Positions 10,057-19,894 of a stretch of 64,000 nt of DNA are shown here, piece by piece. The translations under genes and the position numbers were made by a program. The notes beneath the pieces are model-generated. The model was not told where the DNA came from. It worked only from the letters and a program-made list of their open reading frames with translations, and did no database searches. Position 1 is the first letter of the stretch, and each line of letters begins with the position of its first letter. This DNA is from Euclidia mi (Eukaryota; Arthropoda; Insecta; Lepidoptera; Erebidae): contig OX123199.2 in assembly GCA_944739405.2 (NCBI GenBank), positions 6,623,898 through 6,687,897 on the forward strand. The letters are read 5' to 3'.

Positions 10057-11106
10057 AAGCTCAAAAAGCGTCTCGGGTACGCGCCGAACAGTCGCGCATA
10101 TGGGAAAGGCATCCGCTTCATGCCGAAGTCGGAAGCTGAATACCGGACTACCCAGCGGCCCCAGCGCTACCTCACACAGCTGGAGAAGGAGACCAGGATA
10201 TCCTGGTACTGTTACTCCCTCCCAGCCGAGCAGAGTGTGAAGGTAGCAATACGAGGCCTGCCTTCAAACACCGACCCCGGGGACATCGAGAGGGAACTCC
10301 GGGAGCTCGGTTACATCCCGGAGTACGTCCGCGCTATACGGGCGCGCACCGGTCGTCCCGGCTGCTTGTTTCACGCGCAGCTGCAGCGGACCCCAGACAT
10401 CACGCCGGGTATATATGACGTGACAGAGTTACTCTGCATGCCCGGCGTCAAAATCGAGACATGGCGCGGTAAGAAAGGCCCCGCGCAATGCCATAGATGC
10501 CAGCTGTTCCGGCACTCATCTCACAACTGCCACAGGCCTCCAGCTTGTGTGCGCTGCGGAGAGGAGCACGCCGCGAAAGATTGTCCACGCCCACTTGAGG
10601 CGCCACCCACCTGCGCGAACTGCGGAGGTGCACACACAGCCAACAACATTGCTTGCCCAGTGTTCCGCAAGGAGGCGCGGAACAAACGAGCCGGCACAGT
10701 GGCTCGTACCTCTGCAGCCGTGGCAAAACCATCCACCGTTGCTGCCGACGAAAACGCCCCCGGCTCTCTCATGGCCGCTGCCAACCCTGCCCAGGCGGCA
10801 GCTGGTAAGAAGCGAAGGAGGCGAAGGAGACTCCGGAGCAAGTCTGCTGCGACATCCACGCAGCAGACCAAGAAGAAGGCGCAGTCTGCTGCACCTGTGG
10901 TCGCTGCCCCCTCAAGGGGGACGAAGGCGAAGCAGGCTGCAGCGCCAGCGCCGGTGACCACCATGCCGGAGCCGGCACGAGTAGACCCGGTCATCACCAT
11001 GGCCATCGGCGCGCTCAACGCCGTGCTACAGGCCCTGCAGGACGGGCGGGATCCGGTCCCGCTCATCCTCAAATGCGTAGGCGAACTATGCTCTTATGGC
11101 CGCTAG
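10057..11106 (+). pseudogene. Jockey LINE ORF1 (Gag-like nucleic-acid-binding protein), 5'-truncated
   Basis: ORF1 of Jockey LINEs coats the element RNA. The frame is open from 10057, two bases inside the insertion, and reads KLKKRLGYAPNSRAYGKGIR before the first ATG at 10120. The conserved pre-C2HC region is therefore already under way and the true start is missing. The order is: pre-C2HC region ('VKVAIRGLPSNTDPGDIERE'), three zinc knuckles (C-X2-C-X4-H-X4-C, C-X2-C-X3-H-X4-C, C-X2-C-X3-H-X6-C, at about residues 132-179 counted from the 10120 ATG), then a basic Lys/Arg/Ala-rich tail. It overlaps ORF2 by 11 bases. Confidence 0.85.
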
Positions 11107-13754
11107 TAGCCTACGCATTGTTTACTGGAACGCCGACGGAGTATCCCCCGAGAAGACCAGGCTCCTAAGGTTGCTGCTCTCCCAGCGGCAGGTTGACATT
11201 GCCCTCGTCAACGAGACGCACCTTAAGGCCAGCTCCTCTTTTAAGATGCCAGGGTACCATATGTACCGAGAGGACCACACTTCTCCAACCGAGACTGCGT
11301 ACAGGGGATTAGCAGTCCTAGTGAAGAGACGGATCGTCCACCAACCGCTGCCTGTACCAACACTGCAGTCGTCGTACGCCCTCGGCGTAGAAGTTTGCAT
11401 AGACAGCCGCCCCATCCGTGTGTTTGCTTTCTACAAGCCGCCCAGCAACAGACTAGCGACGGCTGATGTTCACGCCCTGCTGGACTCGCCGAACGCGACC
11501 ATTGTCGCGGGCGACTTTAACGTCAAACACACGGCTTGGAACTCCACCACCACCTGCCCTGACGGCCGCCGTCTACTGGACGATGCAGACCGCAACGGCT
11601 ACGACGTGCTGGGACCAGAAGTCCCAACGCACTACCCGTACCAGGCAGCCCTCACACCAGACGTCATCGACTTGACGGTCATCCGCGGCCTGCCGACCGC
11701 ACCATCGATCGACGTCCTGGACGACCACCTCCTCTCGGATCATCAACCCGTACTGCTCACACTGTCGAGTGCTCCGGCTCGAACAGTGTTGCCACCCTCT
11801 CGACACCGCCAGGATTGGCAAGCATTCGCCGGCTACATCTACGATCGAGACCCACGCAGACGTCGACACACTCGCTGAGCAACTCAGCGCTGTTATCAAC
11901 ACAGCGCTTCGAGTCTCGCGTCTGGACGCTGCGTCGACACGTCGGCCTCCCCAACTCCCGGCTCACATCATGGCGATGATCGAGAGGAAGAGGAAGCTGA
12001 GACGCCAATGGCAACGCACCCGATGCCCGACCATGAAGTCCCAGCTCAACGCTCTGGCTGCGAAGATCTCGAGTGCACTGGAGACAGTTGCCACCGAGTC
12101 CTGGCACCGCACCATCGAGCGAGCAGGTGAAGACTGGTCAGGCATCCACCGTCTGTGCCGCCAACTCTCCGGGAAGCAACCTCCGATTAGGCCCCTCCTG
12201 GCTGGTGACGGTACCCCACGTTACCGCCCCGAGGACCGAGCGGAGATCTTTGCCGACCACCTGGAGACCCAGTTCCAGCCGAATCCAGCTTCCAACATGC
12301 AGCATGTAGAAGCTATCCAGCAGCGTCTGGAGTCCTACTTCCAATCGCCGATAGCCCCCACGGAAGACCCAGTAGTCTTTTACCCGGGTCAGGTGCAGCG
12401 AATGATTCGCCGCACCAAACTGCGGAAAGCCCCTGGTCCCGATTGGATCACCAATGAAGCCCTGCGTCACCTACCTCCGCGAGCAATCGCGTCGTTGACG
12501 CAGCTATTCAACGGCATCCTCCGCACAAGCCACTTCCCCGCAGCATGGAGACTCGGCCGAGTCATAATGCTGCCCAAGCCCGGGAAAAACATTCTGAAGC
12601 CCGAAAGCTATCGGCCAATCACGCTGCTGTCGACACTCTCGAAAGTCTTCGAGAAGCTTCTACTGCTGCATCTCACTCCACACGTCCAACCCCGCGACGA
12701 GCAGTTCGGGTTCCGAACCGAACATTCCACAACACACCAGCTCGCGAGAGTACTGCACCACATGACGGTGGCCCTCAACAAGAGGGAGAGCCCTGTCGCA
12801 GTACTTCTCGACATGGAGAAGGCGTTCGATCGCGTCTGGCACGCCGGTCTGGTCTACAAGCTGTCCACGTCTACTACTCCCCGTCGAGTAGTCAAGACTG
12901 TGGCCACCTTCCTTCAGGACAGGCGCTTTCAAGTTACAGTTGACGGCGTCCTGTCAACAGAGCGCCCCATCAGAGCCGGCGTCCCTCAAGGGAGTTGCCT
13001 CTCGCCCGTGTGCTATAGTAGGTACACGGACGACATCCCCGTCGCTGGAGGCGCCATGCTGGCGCTGTACGCAGACGATGCTGCCTACATCACCACCTCC
13101 CTTAACCCCGTTCACGCGGCGGTTAAGATGCAGCGCGCCCTGGATGCACTCCCGCCCTGGCTAGAAGACTGGAGACTGACGGTCAACGTGGCGAAGACCC
13201 AGGCGATCTCCATGGGTGGACGGAGACTGCCCCCGCCTCTCACCATGCTCGGACACCACGTCGACTGGTCCCCGACGGTAAAATACCTCGGCGTGACCAT
13301 AGACCGTCGTCTCACGATGGCCCCACACGTCAAAAACGTTGTTGGCCAAGCGCGAACAGCTCGAGCTCTCCTGCGTCCTGTCTTGGCGTCCGGACTTCCC
13401 CTCCGTGCGAAGCTAGCTGTCTACAAGGCATATATCCGCACCCGCCTCACCTATGCCTCCCCAGCGTGGTACGCGCTGGCTGCGGAGACCCTCCGCAAAC
13501 GGTTGCGTGCGCAGCAGTCGCTCGCCCTACGCGCCGTTGTAGACGCCCCTCGCTACGTGAGGAACGACGTCATCTCCAGGGACCTACGCATGGAGAGCCT
13601 CGACGACTTCATCGGTCGCCTGAGCGCCAACATGTTCGCCCGCGCTGCCGGGTCATCCTTCCGCCACCTACGGGAGCTGGCGCCTTACCATCGGCGCCCA
13701 CCGGACCGACCACTGCCGCGGGACCTGATCCCCGCAGCAGTCACACCAGATTGA
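11096..13754 (+). pseudogene. Jockey LINE ORF2 (endonuclease + reverse transcriptase), frameshifted
   Basis: ORF2 nicks target DNA and reverse-transcribes the RNA there. It starts at ATG 11096. The APE-type endonuclease shows E40 (VNETHL), D140/N142 (AGDFNVKH), D189 region (PDVIDLTVI) and SDH214-216. The first frame ends at 11878, and the rest continues one base over, with the switch near 11850. The RT region shows 'KAPGPDWI', 'NYRPIT'-like 'SYRPITLLSTLSKVFEK', 'AGVPQGSCLSP' and catalytic LYADDAAY (13068-13079). A complete C-terminus ends at 13754. One indel is the only visible lesion, so the copy is young but cannot make a single ORF2 protein unless this is a sequencing error. Confidence 0.85.
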
Positions 13755-13792
13755 CTCCAGCTCGCTCACGTCGGCTGACGGGCGCTTGTCGG

Positions 13793-14009
13793 TGAAGTGT
13801 GTGTATGCTCCCTTACATTATTTAGCTAGTAAGTACGCTCCTTAAGAATTATAAGTCTCGTATTTGTAACGCGTCAGCATTTTACTTGTACGAACCATTT
13901 TACTGTAATTTTCCTTTAATATAATTCTATTCGCTGAAGTGAACGAAAGTCTTTTATTTAACCCTCGCAATTCACCGCATGGTGACCTTGCCATGCCCAA
14001 TACATCTCA
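13793..14009 (+). repeat. 5' LTR of Gypsy element
   Basis: 217 bp, TGAAGTGTGTG...AATACATCTCA. As the promoter-bearing LTR it would drive the element's transcript. Close to its end 'catggtgaccttgccatgcc' nearly repeats the adjacent PBS. Confidence 0.9.
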
Positions 14010-14027
14010 TGGCGACCCTGCCATGCC
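14010..14027 (+). other. Primer binding site
   Basis: TGGCGACCCTGCCATGCC directly follows the LTR's terminal CA. TGGCGACC at this place is typical of mdg1/412-group Gypsy elements, which I recall as primed by a tRNA-Arg; the exact tRNA match here was not tested. Confidence 0.65.
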
Positions 14028-14071
14028 GGCCTTGAGTTAGGAATATTTTGGCAGTTTTCGAAAATTAGACG

Positions 14072-14344
14072 ATGTGTCGTTCTACCGTTGAGAAGGATGA
14101 AGTATTTATTACGCAAAACGCTGCTGGAAACAATGATGCGACTTTGAAAGATGTTGGGCAACACGTACAGCGACTAAATATTGCCGTCTACGCAATCCTT
14201 AGCATTGTGGCTTGCTACTTCTTGGTACGTCTATACAAGAAGATCCATCGCCATTGGATTCAAGAAGAAATTGGTCTCCAGGCCATGCAACGTATCCGCG
14301 CTTCACTACGAGGACGTCAGCGTGAGGAAACAATGGAAGAGTAA
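14072..14344 (+). CDS. Small putative membrane protein of the Gypsy element
   Basis: 90 residues between the PBS and gag. Residues about 36-57 (LNIAVYAILSIVACYFLVRLY) form one hydrophobic membrane-spanning segment, flanked by an acidic/polar N-terminal part and a basic C-terminal part rich in Lys, Arg and His. It is unspliced and starts at ATG 14072. Some mdg1/412-like elements carry a short pre-gag frame; I recall similar single-span products but cannot verify that. Function is unknown: possibly membrane targeting of Gag, or a leader ORF affecting gag translation. It keeps an open frame inside an apparently young element. Confidence 0.5.
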   Translation: MCRSTVEKDEVFITQNAAGNNDATLKDVGQHVQRLNIAVYAILSIVACYFLVRLYKKIHRHWIQEEIGLQAMQRIRASLRGRQREETMEE

Positions 14345-14743
14345 AATGACCGTGAGTTACTTTAAATACTTAAAACCTTGAAAGTATCTACCTAAATAGT
14401 TTGGTGAAAATAATAGTTAATGTGCGTCAGTGCGTATACTTACATATGTGCGTAATATTTTCGCGAGTGAACGTCCGAATTTTTCCTACATTATGGACTT
14501 TTATTCATACCTAGTTAATATTTAGATCTAAAAATAGATTAAGCATGACAATATTATTTTATAACGTTCTTTGGTAACTTGTCAAGAATCGTGCAAAAAC
14601 ACTCATGCAATAAGATACCCTGCCGCGAATATGGCAACGTAAGCATTTCTTTACTTGCACCTGCATGGTTTAAAGTTTCTTTACTTATGTTTTATGTTAA
14701 TTATACAACGTTGATTTAATTTCTGTAGTTCTATTTTTAGATT

Positions 14744-15964
14744 ATGTTAGAAACATTGATAAAACATTTTAATATTTTGAAAGATATAAGGAAATATTTA
14801 GTTAAAAAGGGTAAATCAAGATATTTGGGTAATACTATAGAAATTAAGTCAAAGGAAGCGAAAAATTGTTTTGATAAGTGTAGTGAATTACTTTTACTTT
14901 TAAAATCGGAAAAGGATCCGAAAATTATTGCATCTGCAACTGAAATTTTCCAAAATATAAGACAAATTTATGAGGAAATTAATAAACTTTGTGTGTGTCC
15001 AAATATAAATATTTCAAAAATGGAGTTCAATTTAAAAACGGCTTGTAGTTTGTTGCCTGTAATGGACGGTTCAGAAGATGTAACGAAACGATTGATTGAT
15101 GGTATAGAGATGTATTCTAATATGATTAACGAGGCAGATAGGCATTTATTAATAACTTTTGTTTTAAAAAATAGGCTTTCAGAAACTGCGAAGCTGCGAA
15201 TGTCTTCGACGTATAAATCTGTTTCAGAACTTGTCAAGGACATGCGTAATCACTTTTTACCTAAAAAATCTTTTATGGCAATTCAATCGCGTCTTCAAAA
15301 TATTTCACAAGGTTGGAGATCCATAGATGAGTACGGCTCAGAACTTGAAAAACTTTTTACCGACTTGACAATTTCTCAAGCAGACGGCGAGTCAACGAAA
15401 TATGACATTTTAAAACCAATCAATGAAAAACAAGCGATTAGAAAATTCGCAGATGGTTTAAAAAATTCTAGGTTGAGTATCATAGTAGCATCTCGTAACT
15501 GTAGCTCCCTAAAAGAGGCTATACAGGTCGCAAAGGACGAGGAGAGTCTGAGTTTATCAATTCCGGGTAATGTTATGCATTTTACTAATAAATCTTTTAA
15601 TAGGGGACAAAGAGGTAACTATTCCGATCGTTCGAGTTTTCAAGGACGTGGCTTCTGCGTTGGAAGAGGTGAACAAAGACGTGGCTTTCATGGCGGAAAT
15701 GGTGCCAACATCCTTCGTGGACAATCATCTAACCGGTACGTACGTGGTCAATATTTTTCTTACGCTAACCCTAATTCTCGTGGTAATCGTAATAACAGCT
15801 CGTTCAGCCCCCGAAATGGTGGTCCACCAGTTCGATATTTTAGAGGTCGAAATTTTTATAATTCTAATCGTGGAAATACGCGTCAAATTTTTACGGCTCA
15901 AGAAAATGACTCGACTCCTGTCAATGTCTTAAAAACTGAGCAATCAGATTTTTTTCGTGAATAA
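14744..15964 (+). CDS. gag: Gag of the Gypsy element
   Basis: A 406-residue structural protein that would assemble the cytoplasmic virus-like particle and package RNA. The start is ATG 14744 and the frame is unbroken. Residues 1-105 are a Lys-rich helical leader, and about 105-275 form the retrotransposon capsid-like region (motifs 'LKNRLSETAKLRM', 'DEYGSELEKLF'). The C-terminal ~120 residues are Arg/Gly/Asn-rich (RGQRGNYSDRSSFQGRG) and probably bind RNA in place of the CCHC zinc knuckles, which are absent, as in mdg1-group Gag. It ends TAA 15962-15964 and overlaps pol, which lies in the +1 frame. Confidence 0.85.
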   Translation: MLETLIKHFNILKDIRKYLVKKGKSRYLGNTIEIKSKEAKNCFDKCSELLLLLKSEKDPKIIASATEIFQNIRQIYEEINKLCVCPNINISKMEFNLKTACSLLPVMDGSEDVTKRLIDGIEMYSNMINEADRHLLITFVLKNRLSETAKLRMSSTYKSVSELVKDMRNHFLPKKSFMAIQSRLQNISQGWRSIDEYGSELEKLFTDLTISQADGESTKYDILKPINEKQAIRKFADGLKNSRLSIIVASRNCSSLKEAIQVAKDEESLSLSIPGNVMHFTNKSFNRGQRGNYSDRSSFQGRGFCVGRGEQRRGFHGGNGANILRGQSSNRYVRGQYFSYANPNSRGNRNNSSFSPRNGGPPVRYFRGRNFYNSNRGNTRQIFTAQENDSTPVNVLKTEQSDFFRE

Positions 15965-18900
15965 ATATGAAATTTTTGCTACCAAAGGATTATCGAAATT
16001 AGTTTCTTTTAATTTAGATAATTATAAATATTATTGGTTATTAGATACAGGAGCTTCTTTATCAATTATACGAAAGGAAAGTTTACCCCAAGATATTCAT
16101 ATTTATGAAAATGATGTTTTAGTTTCTGGTATAGGAGGTCAAATTAAGTCACAAGGTCATGTCTATCTCACATTGTCTACTGATGGAGGTGATTCATTTC
16201 AACATAAGTTTCACGTATTCAGTAATCTACCTCTTATGGCCGATGGTATTATCGGATTAGACTTTTTAAGTACTTATTTGTCAAGAATTGATTTAATTAC
16301 TAATATTTTGACTTTAAATATAAATGGCAAAGACGTTATAACACGAATATTTGACAGAACAGAATGCAAAACGGATTATTTGACGATCCCAGCACGAAGC
16401 GAATCTTTTCATTATGTAGATTGTAATTCAAATTTAAAAGAAGATGGTGTAGTTTTTCCAAAAGATTTGGGACAAGATTTATTTTTAGCTGGTGCTATAG
16501 TGAATGCAAGTAAAGGTAAAATACCTATTAAAATTTTAAATGTTAGTGAAAAGGGTGTACGTATTCCTAAGTTTACTCCAGTAGTAGAACCATTATCATC
16601 TTATGAATGTCATACTTTTGATAAAATTAAAGCAAACTCGACTAGAGCAAACACTTTGAACTCACTTTTAAATTTAAAACATCTTAATGCCGAAGAGAAA
16701 CAGTCTATCGAAAATATTTGTAAAAAGTATTCAGATATTTTTCAATTACCAAATGATAAACTGACAGTAACTAATATTTATGAACAGAAAATAACATTGA
16801 AACCAAATACTACTCCAATTTATACAAAACCGTACAGGTTACCACACAGTTTGAAAGGAGAATTAAATAAACAAATTGAAGATATGATTAAAGATGACAT
16901 TATTGAAGAAGCTCATAGTGAGTGGTCTAGTCCAATATTGCTTGTGCCTAAGAAAAGTAATGATGAGAAAAAGTGGAGATTAGTAGTAGATTATCGCAAA
17001 CTTAACGAGAAAGTTCAAGATGATAAGTTTCCACTACCAAATATCACTGAAATTTTAAATTCTCTTTCTGGTGCAGTTTTATATAGCCATCTCGATTTAC
17101 ATTCTGGTTACTATCAAGTTTCATTAGAACCTTCAAGCAGAAAGTGCACAGCATTTTGCACAAATTCAGGACAGTTCCAAATGAAACGCTTACCAATGGG
17201 TTTAAAAATTTCTCCAAGTGCTTTTAGTAGAGTAATGACAATAGCTATGTCTGGCCTTACTTTTGATAAATGTTTTGTGTATCTTGATGATTTGATTGTT
17301 ATTGGACGTAATTTAGATAACCATAACCGTAACCTTATAGACATTTTCGAAAGACTGAGAAAGGTAAATTTAAAATTAAATCCCGCTAAATGTCAATTTC
17401 TGAAAAAAGAACTATTATATCTAGGTCATGTTGTATCTGCGCAAGGTGTCTCGCCAGACCCTGAAAAAATTAAAGCCATACTAAATTACCCAGTACCACA
17501 AAATTCTGACGATATAAAACGTTTTGTTGCTTTCTGTAACTATTACCGAAAGTTTATCCCTTCCTTTGCAGAAATAACATTTCCACTAAATAGATTGTGC
17601 AGAAAAAATGAAGCATTTATTTGGTCCCAGGAGTGTCAAAATTCATTTGATCAACTTAGACATTTCATGAGTAATCCACCAATTTTGCAGTACCCTGATT
17701 TTTCAGATGATAGCAAATTCATATTAAAAACGGATGCTTCAGGAATAGCTATTGGATCAGTTCTATGCAACAAAGACATGAAACCCATTGCATATGCGAG
17801 TCGACCGTTAAACAAGGCTGAAAGGAACTACCCAACAATTCATAAGGAGTTGCTAGCCATTGTTTGGTCTGTAAAATATTTTAGACCATACCTTTACGGT
17901 AAACATTTTACTATTGAAACAGACCATAAACCGTTAATATATCTTTTCGGAATGAAAGATCCTAGTAGTCGTTTATTAAAATTTAGATTGACACTTGAGG
18001 AATATGACTATGAAATAGTTTATGTGAAAGGTAAAGACAATGTAGCTGCAGACGCATTGTCGAGGATAGTGATAACATCAGATGAATTGAAAGATATGAA
18101 TAATGACGTAGTAAATGTTTTGACTAGAGCGCAAAAGAGAAATCTTGCAAATAATGAGAATAAAGAGGATACAGATTTGCTTAGTAATTCCGTCGACACA
18201 AGGTCTGATCAACCAAGAGTTGCGGAAATATTAAAGAAATCTAAAGACTCTGTAGAAATGACTTTGATTAAAGGAGACGATTTGAATAAGTTTTTAAAAT
18301 ATAATAGGATATCCTTAGAAGAAGAATGTTTTGCTTATGAAGAAAACAGAAAGATTATATATGTTAATCTCAACTTCAGGTTACATTTTACGCGAGCCGA
18401 ATTTGTGACAAAGTTGAGTGCATTTTGTAATAAGTTAAAGATTAAAGAGATTTGTATAATTAAAGATATAAATAATGCTAGCTTTTTGAAAGAATTATGT
18501 AAGGAAATAGACTCAATGAAAACATGGTCCGGACCACAAATACATGTTTTACGAGGAGTTACAAGAATTACTAAAGATGAGGACATCAAGTTTATCTTAC
18601 ACGATTTTCATTTATTACCAACCAGTGGACATGCTGGTATACGTAGAATGGTAAATAACATTAAAAGACAATTTTACTGGCCAGGTCTCGAAAAAGATGT
18701 CCAAGATTTTGTATCCAAGTGTGACAAATGTCAAAAAATGAAATACGGCAAAAATATTAAGGAACCCATGTGCATAACAACCACAGCGTCGTATGCATTT
18801 GAAAAAATATTTTTGGATATTGTAGGTCCATTACCACAAGATTATGACGGTAATGTATACATTTTAAGTCTCCAGTGTGAGCTGAGTAAATTCGTGGAGG

Positions 18901-19610
18901 CATATCCACTTAAATCTAAGGACACAGTAACTGTAAGTAAAGCATTAGTAGATAACTTTATTTTAAGATTTGGACTACCGAAAACAATTGCAACTGATCG
19001 CGGTACTGAATTTATGTCATCAACTTTAGAACAGGTTTGTAAACTTTTAGATATAGATAAAATATCCTCAACAGCATACCATCATCAGTCTATCGGTTCG
19101 TTAGAAAATAGTCATAAAAATTTAGGAGCTTTTCTCAGAATTCAATGCAATAATAATCCACAGTCTTGGTCACATTGGCTACCCTACTGGTGTTTCAGTT
19201 ATAACACAAGTGTTCATTCATCAACAAAATATCAGCCGTTTGAACTTGTTTTTGGTAGGCCTTGTAATGTTCCTTCTAGATTAATTAATGAAGTTGAACC
19301 ATTGTATAACCCTGAAAATTATTGTAGTAGTCTTAGATATAAGCTTCAAATAGCTAATAGAGAAGCTAAAAATAACTTAATTTTAAGTAAATATAATCGT
19401 AAAATTAATTATTATGATAAAAATGTAAACCCTATTAAGTATAAAAAAGATGATTTGATATTGTTGAAAAATGAAGTTGGAGGGAAACTAAATCCTGTAT
19501 TTGACGGTCCTTTCACTGTTTTGGAAGATATGGGTTGTAATGTCAAAATTCTAAAAAATAATAAAAGCGATATTGTGCATAAAAATAGGACCAAACCTTT
19601 TGTTACCTAA
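15933..19610 (+). CDS. pol: Pol polyprotein of the Gypsy element
   Basis: This polyprotein carries out processing, reverse transcription and integration. The frame is open from 15933 with no ATG before the protease, so it is probably made by frameshifting from gag. Counting from 15957: protease DTGAS at D30; RT with 'VDYRKLNEK', 'LPMGLKISPSAF' and catalytic YLDD at about 442-445; RNase H with TDASG (D593) and 'ETDHKPL'; integrase zinc finger (H...H...CDKCQK) from about 880; integrase catalytic D954, D1014 and E1050 with 35 residues between the last two; then a basic C-terminal region ending 'NRTKPF'. There are no stops or gaps and every catalytic residue is present. No env follows. Confidence 0.9.
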   Translation, partial: KLSNQIFFVNKYEIFATKGLSKLVSFNLDNYKYYWLLDTGASLSIIRKESLPQDIHIYENDVLVSGIGGQIKSQGHVYLTLSTDGGDSFQHKFHVFSNLPLMADGIIGLDFLSTYLSRIDLITNILTLNINGKDVITRIFDRTECKTDYLTIPARSESFHYVDCNSNLKEDGVVFPKDLGQDLFLAGAIVNASKGKIPIKILNVSEKGVRIPKFTPVVEPLSSYECHTFDKIKANSTRANTLNSLLNLKHLNAEEKQSIENICKKYSDIFQLPNDKLTVTNIYEQKITLKPNTTPIYTKPYRLPHSLKGELNKQIEDMIKDDIIEEAHSEWSSPILLVPKKSNDEKKWRLVVDYRKLNEKVQDDKFPLPNITEILNSLSGAVLYSHLDLHSGYYQVSLEPSSRKCTAFCTNSGQFQMKRLPMGLKISPSAFSRVMTIAMSGLTFDKCFVYLDDLIVIGRNLDNHNRNLIDIFERLRKVNLKLNPAKCQFLKKELLYLGHVVSAQGVSPDPEKIKAILNYPVPQNSDDIKRFVAFCNYYRKFIPSFAEITFPLNRLCRKNEAFIWSQECQNSFDQLRHFMSNPPILQYPDFSDDSKFILKTDASGIAIGSVLCNKDMKPIAYASRPLNKAERNYPTIHKELLAIVWSVKYFRPYLYGKHFTIETDHKPLIYLFGMKDPSSRLLKFRLTLEEYDYEIVYVKGKDNVAADALSRIVITSDELKDMNNDVVNVLTRAQKRNLANNENKEDTDLLSNSVDTRSDQPRVAEILKKSKDSVEMTLIKGDDLNKFLKYNRISLEEECFAYEENRKIIYVNLNFRLHFTRAEFVTKLSAFCNKLKIKEICIIKDINNASFLKELCKEIDSMKTWSGPQIHVLRGVTRITKDEDIKFILHDFHLLPTSGHAGIRRMVNNIKRQFYWPGLEKDVQDFVSKCDKCQKMKYGKNIKEPMCITTTASYAFEKIFLDIVGPLPQDYDGNVYILSLQCELSKFVEAYPLKSKDTVTVSKALVDNFILRFGLPKTIATDRGTEFMSSTLEQVCKLLDIDKISSTAYHHQSIGSLENSHKNLGAFLRIQCNNNPQSWSHWLPYWCFSYNTSVHSSTKYQPFELVFGRPCNVPSRLINEVEPLYNPENYCSSLRYKLQIANREAKNNLILSKYNRKINYYDKNVNPIKYKKDDLILLKNEVGGKLNPVFDGPFTVLEDMGCNVKILKNNKSDIVHKNRTKPFVT
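15949..15955 (+). promoter_or_regulatory. T7 run in the gag/pol overlap (possible frameshift site)
   Basis: Seven T residues lie inside the 29-base window (15933-15961) where both frames are open. Pol lies +1 relative to Gag, so shifting +1 (or -2) here would join them. The position fits; the mechanism is inferred. Confidence 0.4.
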
Positions 19611-19677
19611 TAATATAGTAATTAAAAAAAAAATATATAGCTTAAGTATATATTTTTTTTTTCTTAAATGCCGGAGG

Positions 19678-19894
19678 TGAAGTGTGTGTATGCTCCCTTA
19701 CATTATTTAGCTAGTAAGTACGCTCCTTAAGAATTATAAGTCTCGTATTTGTAACGCGTCAGCATTTTACTTGTACGAACCATTTTACTGTAATTTTCCT
19801 TTAATATAATTCTATTCGCTGAAGTGAACGAAAGTCTTTTATTTAACCCTCGCAATTCACCGCATGGTGACCTTGCCATGCCCAATACATCTCA
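19678..19894 (+). repeat. 3' LTR of Gypsy element
   Basis: 217 bp, seemingly identical to the 5' LTR. It is preceded by a short purine stretch (ggagg) as possible polypurine tract and followed by the TCGG duplication and the rest of the Jockey 3' UTR. Confidence 0.9.

Larger units (their letters stand above)
13793..19894 (+). mobile_element. Gypsy LTR retrotransposon (mdg1/412-like), apparently intact
   Basis: A 6102 bp element with 217 bp LTRs beginning TG and ending CA, flanked by 4 bp target duplications TCGG (13789-13792, 19895-19898). Reading both LTRs base by base I see no difference. The internal region has a PBS, a short membrane-protein ORF, gag, and pol with protease-RT-RNase H-integrase, and no env. 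The PBS and the Gag without zinc knuckles suggest the mdg1/412 group. Full-length gag and pol frames plus identical LTRs indicate very recent insertion. Confidence 0.9.

Noticed and set aside
10448..13349. Many additional frames opposite or overlapping the Jockey ORFs
   Set aside because: Shadows of the GC-rich ORF1/ORF2 coding frames.
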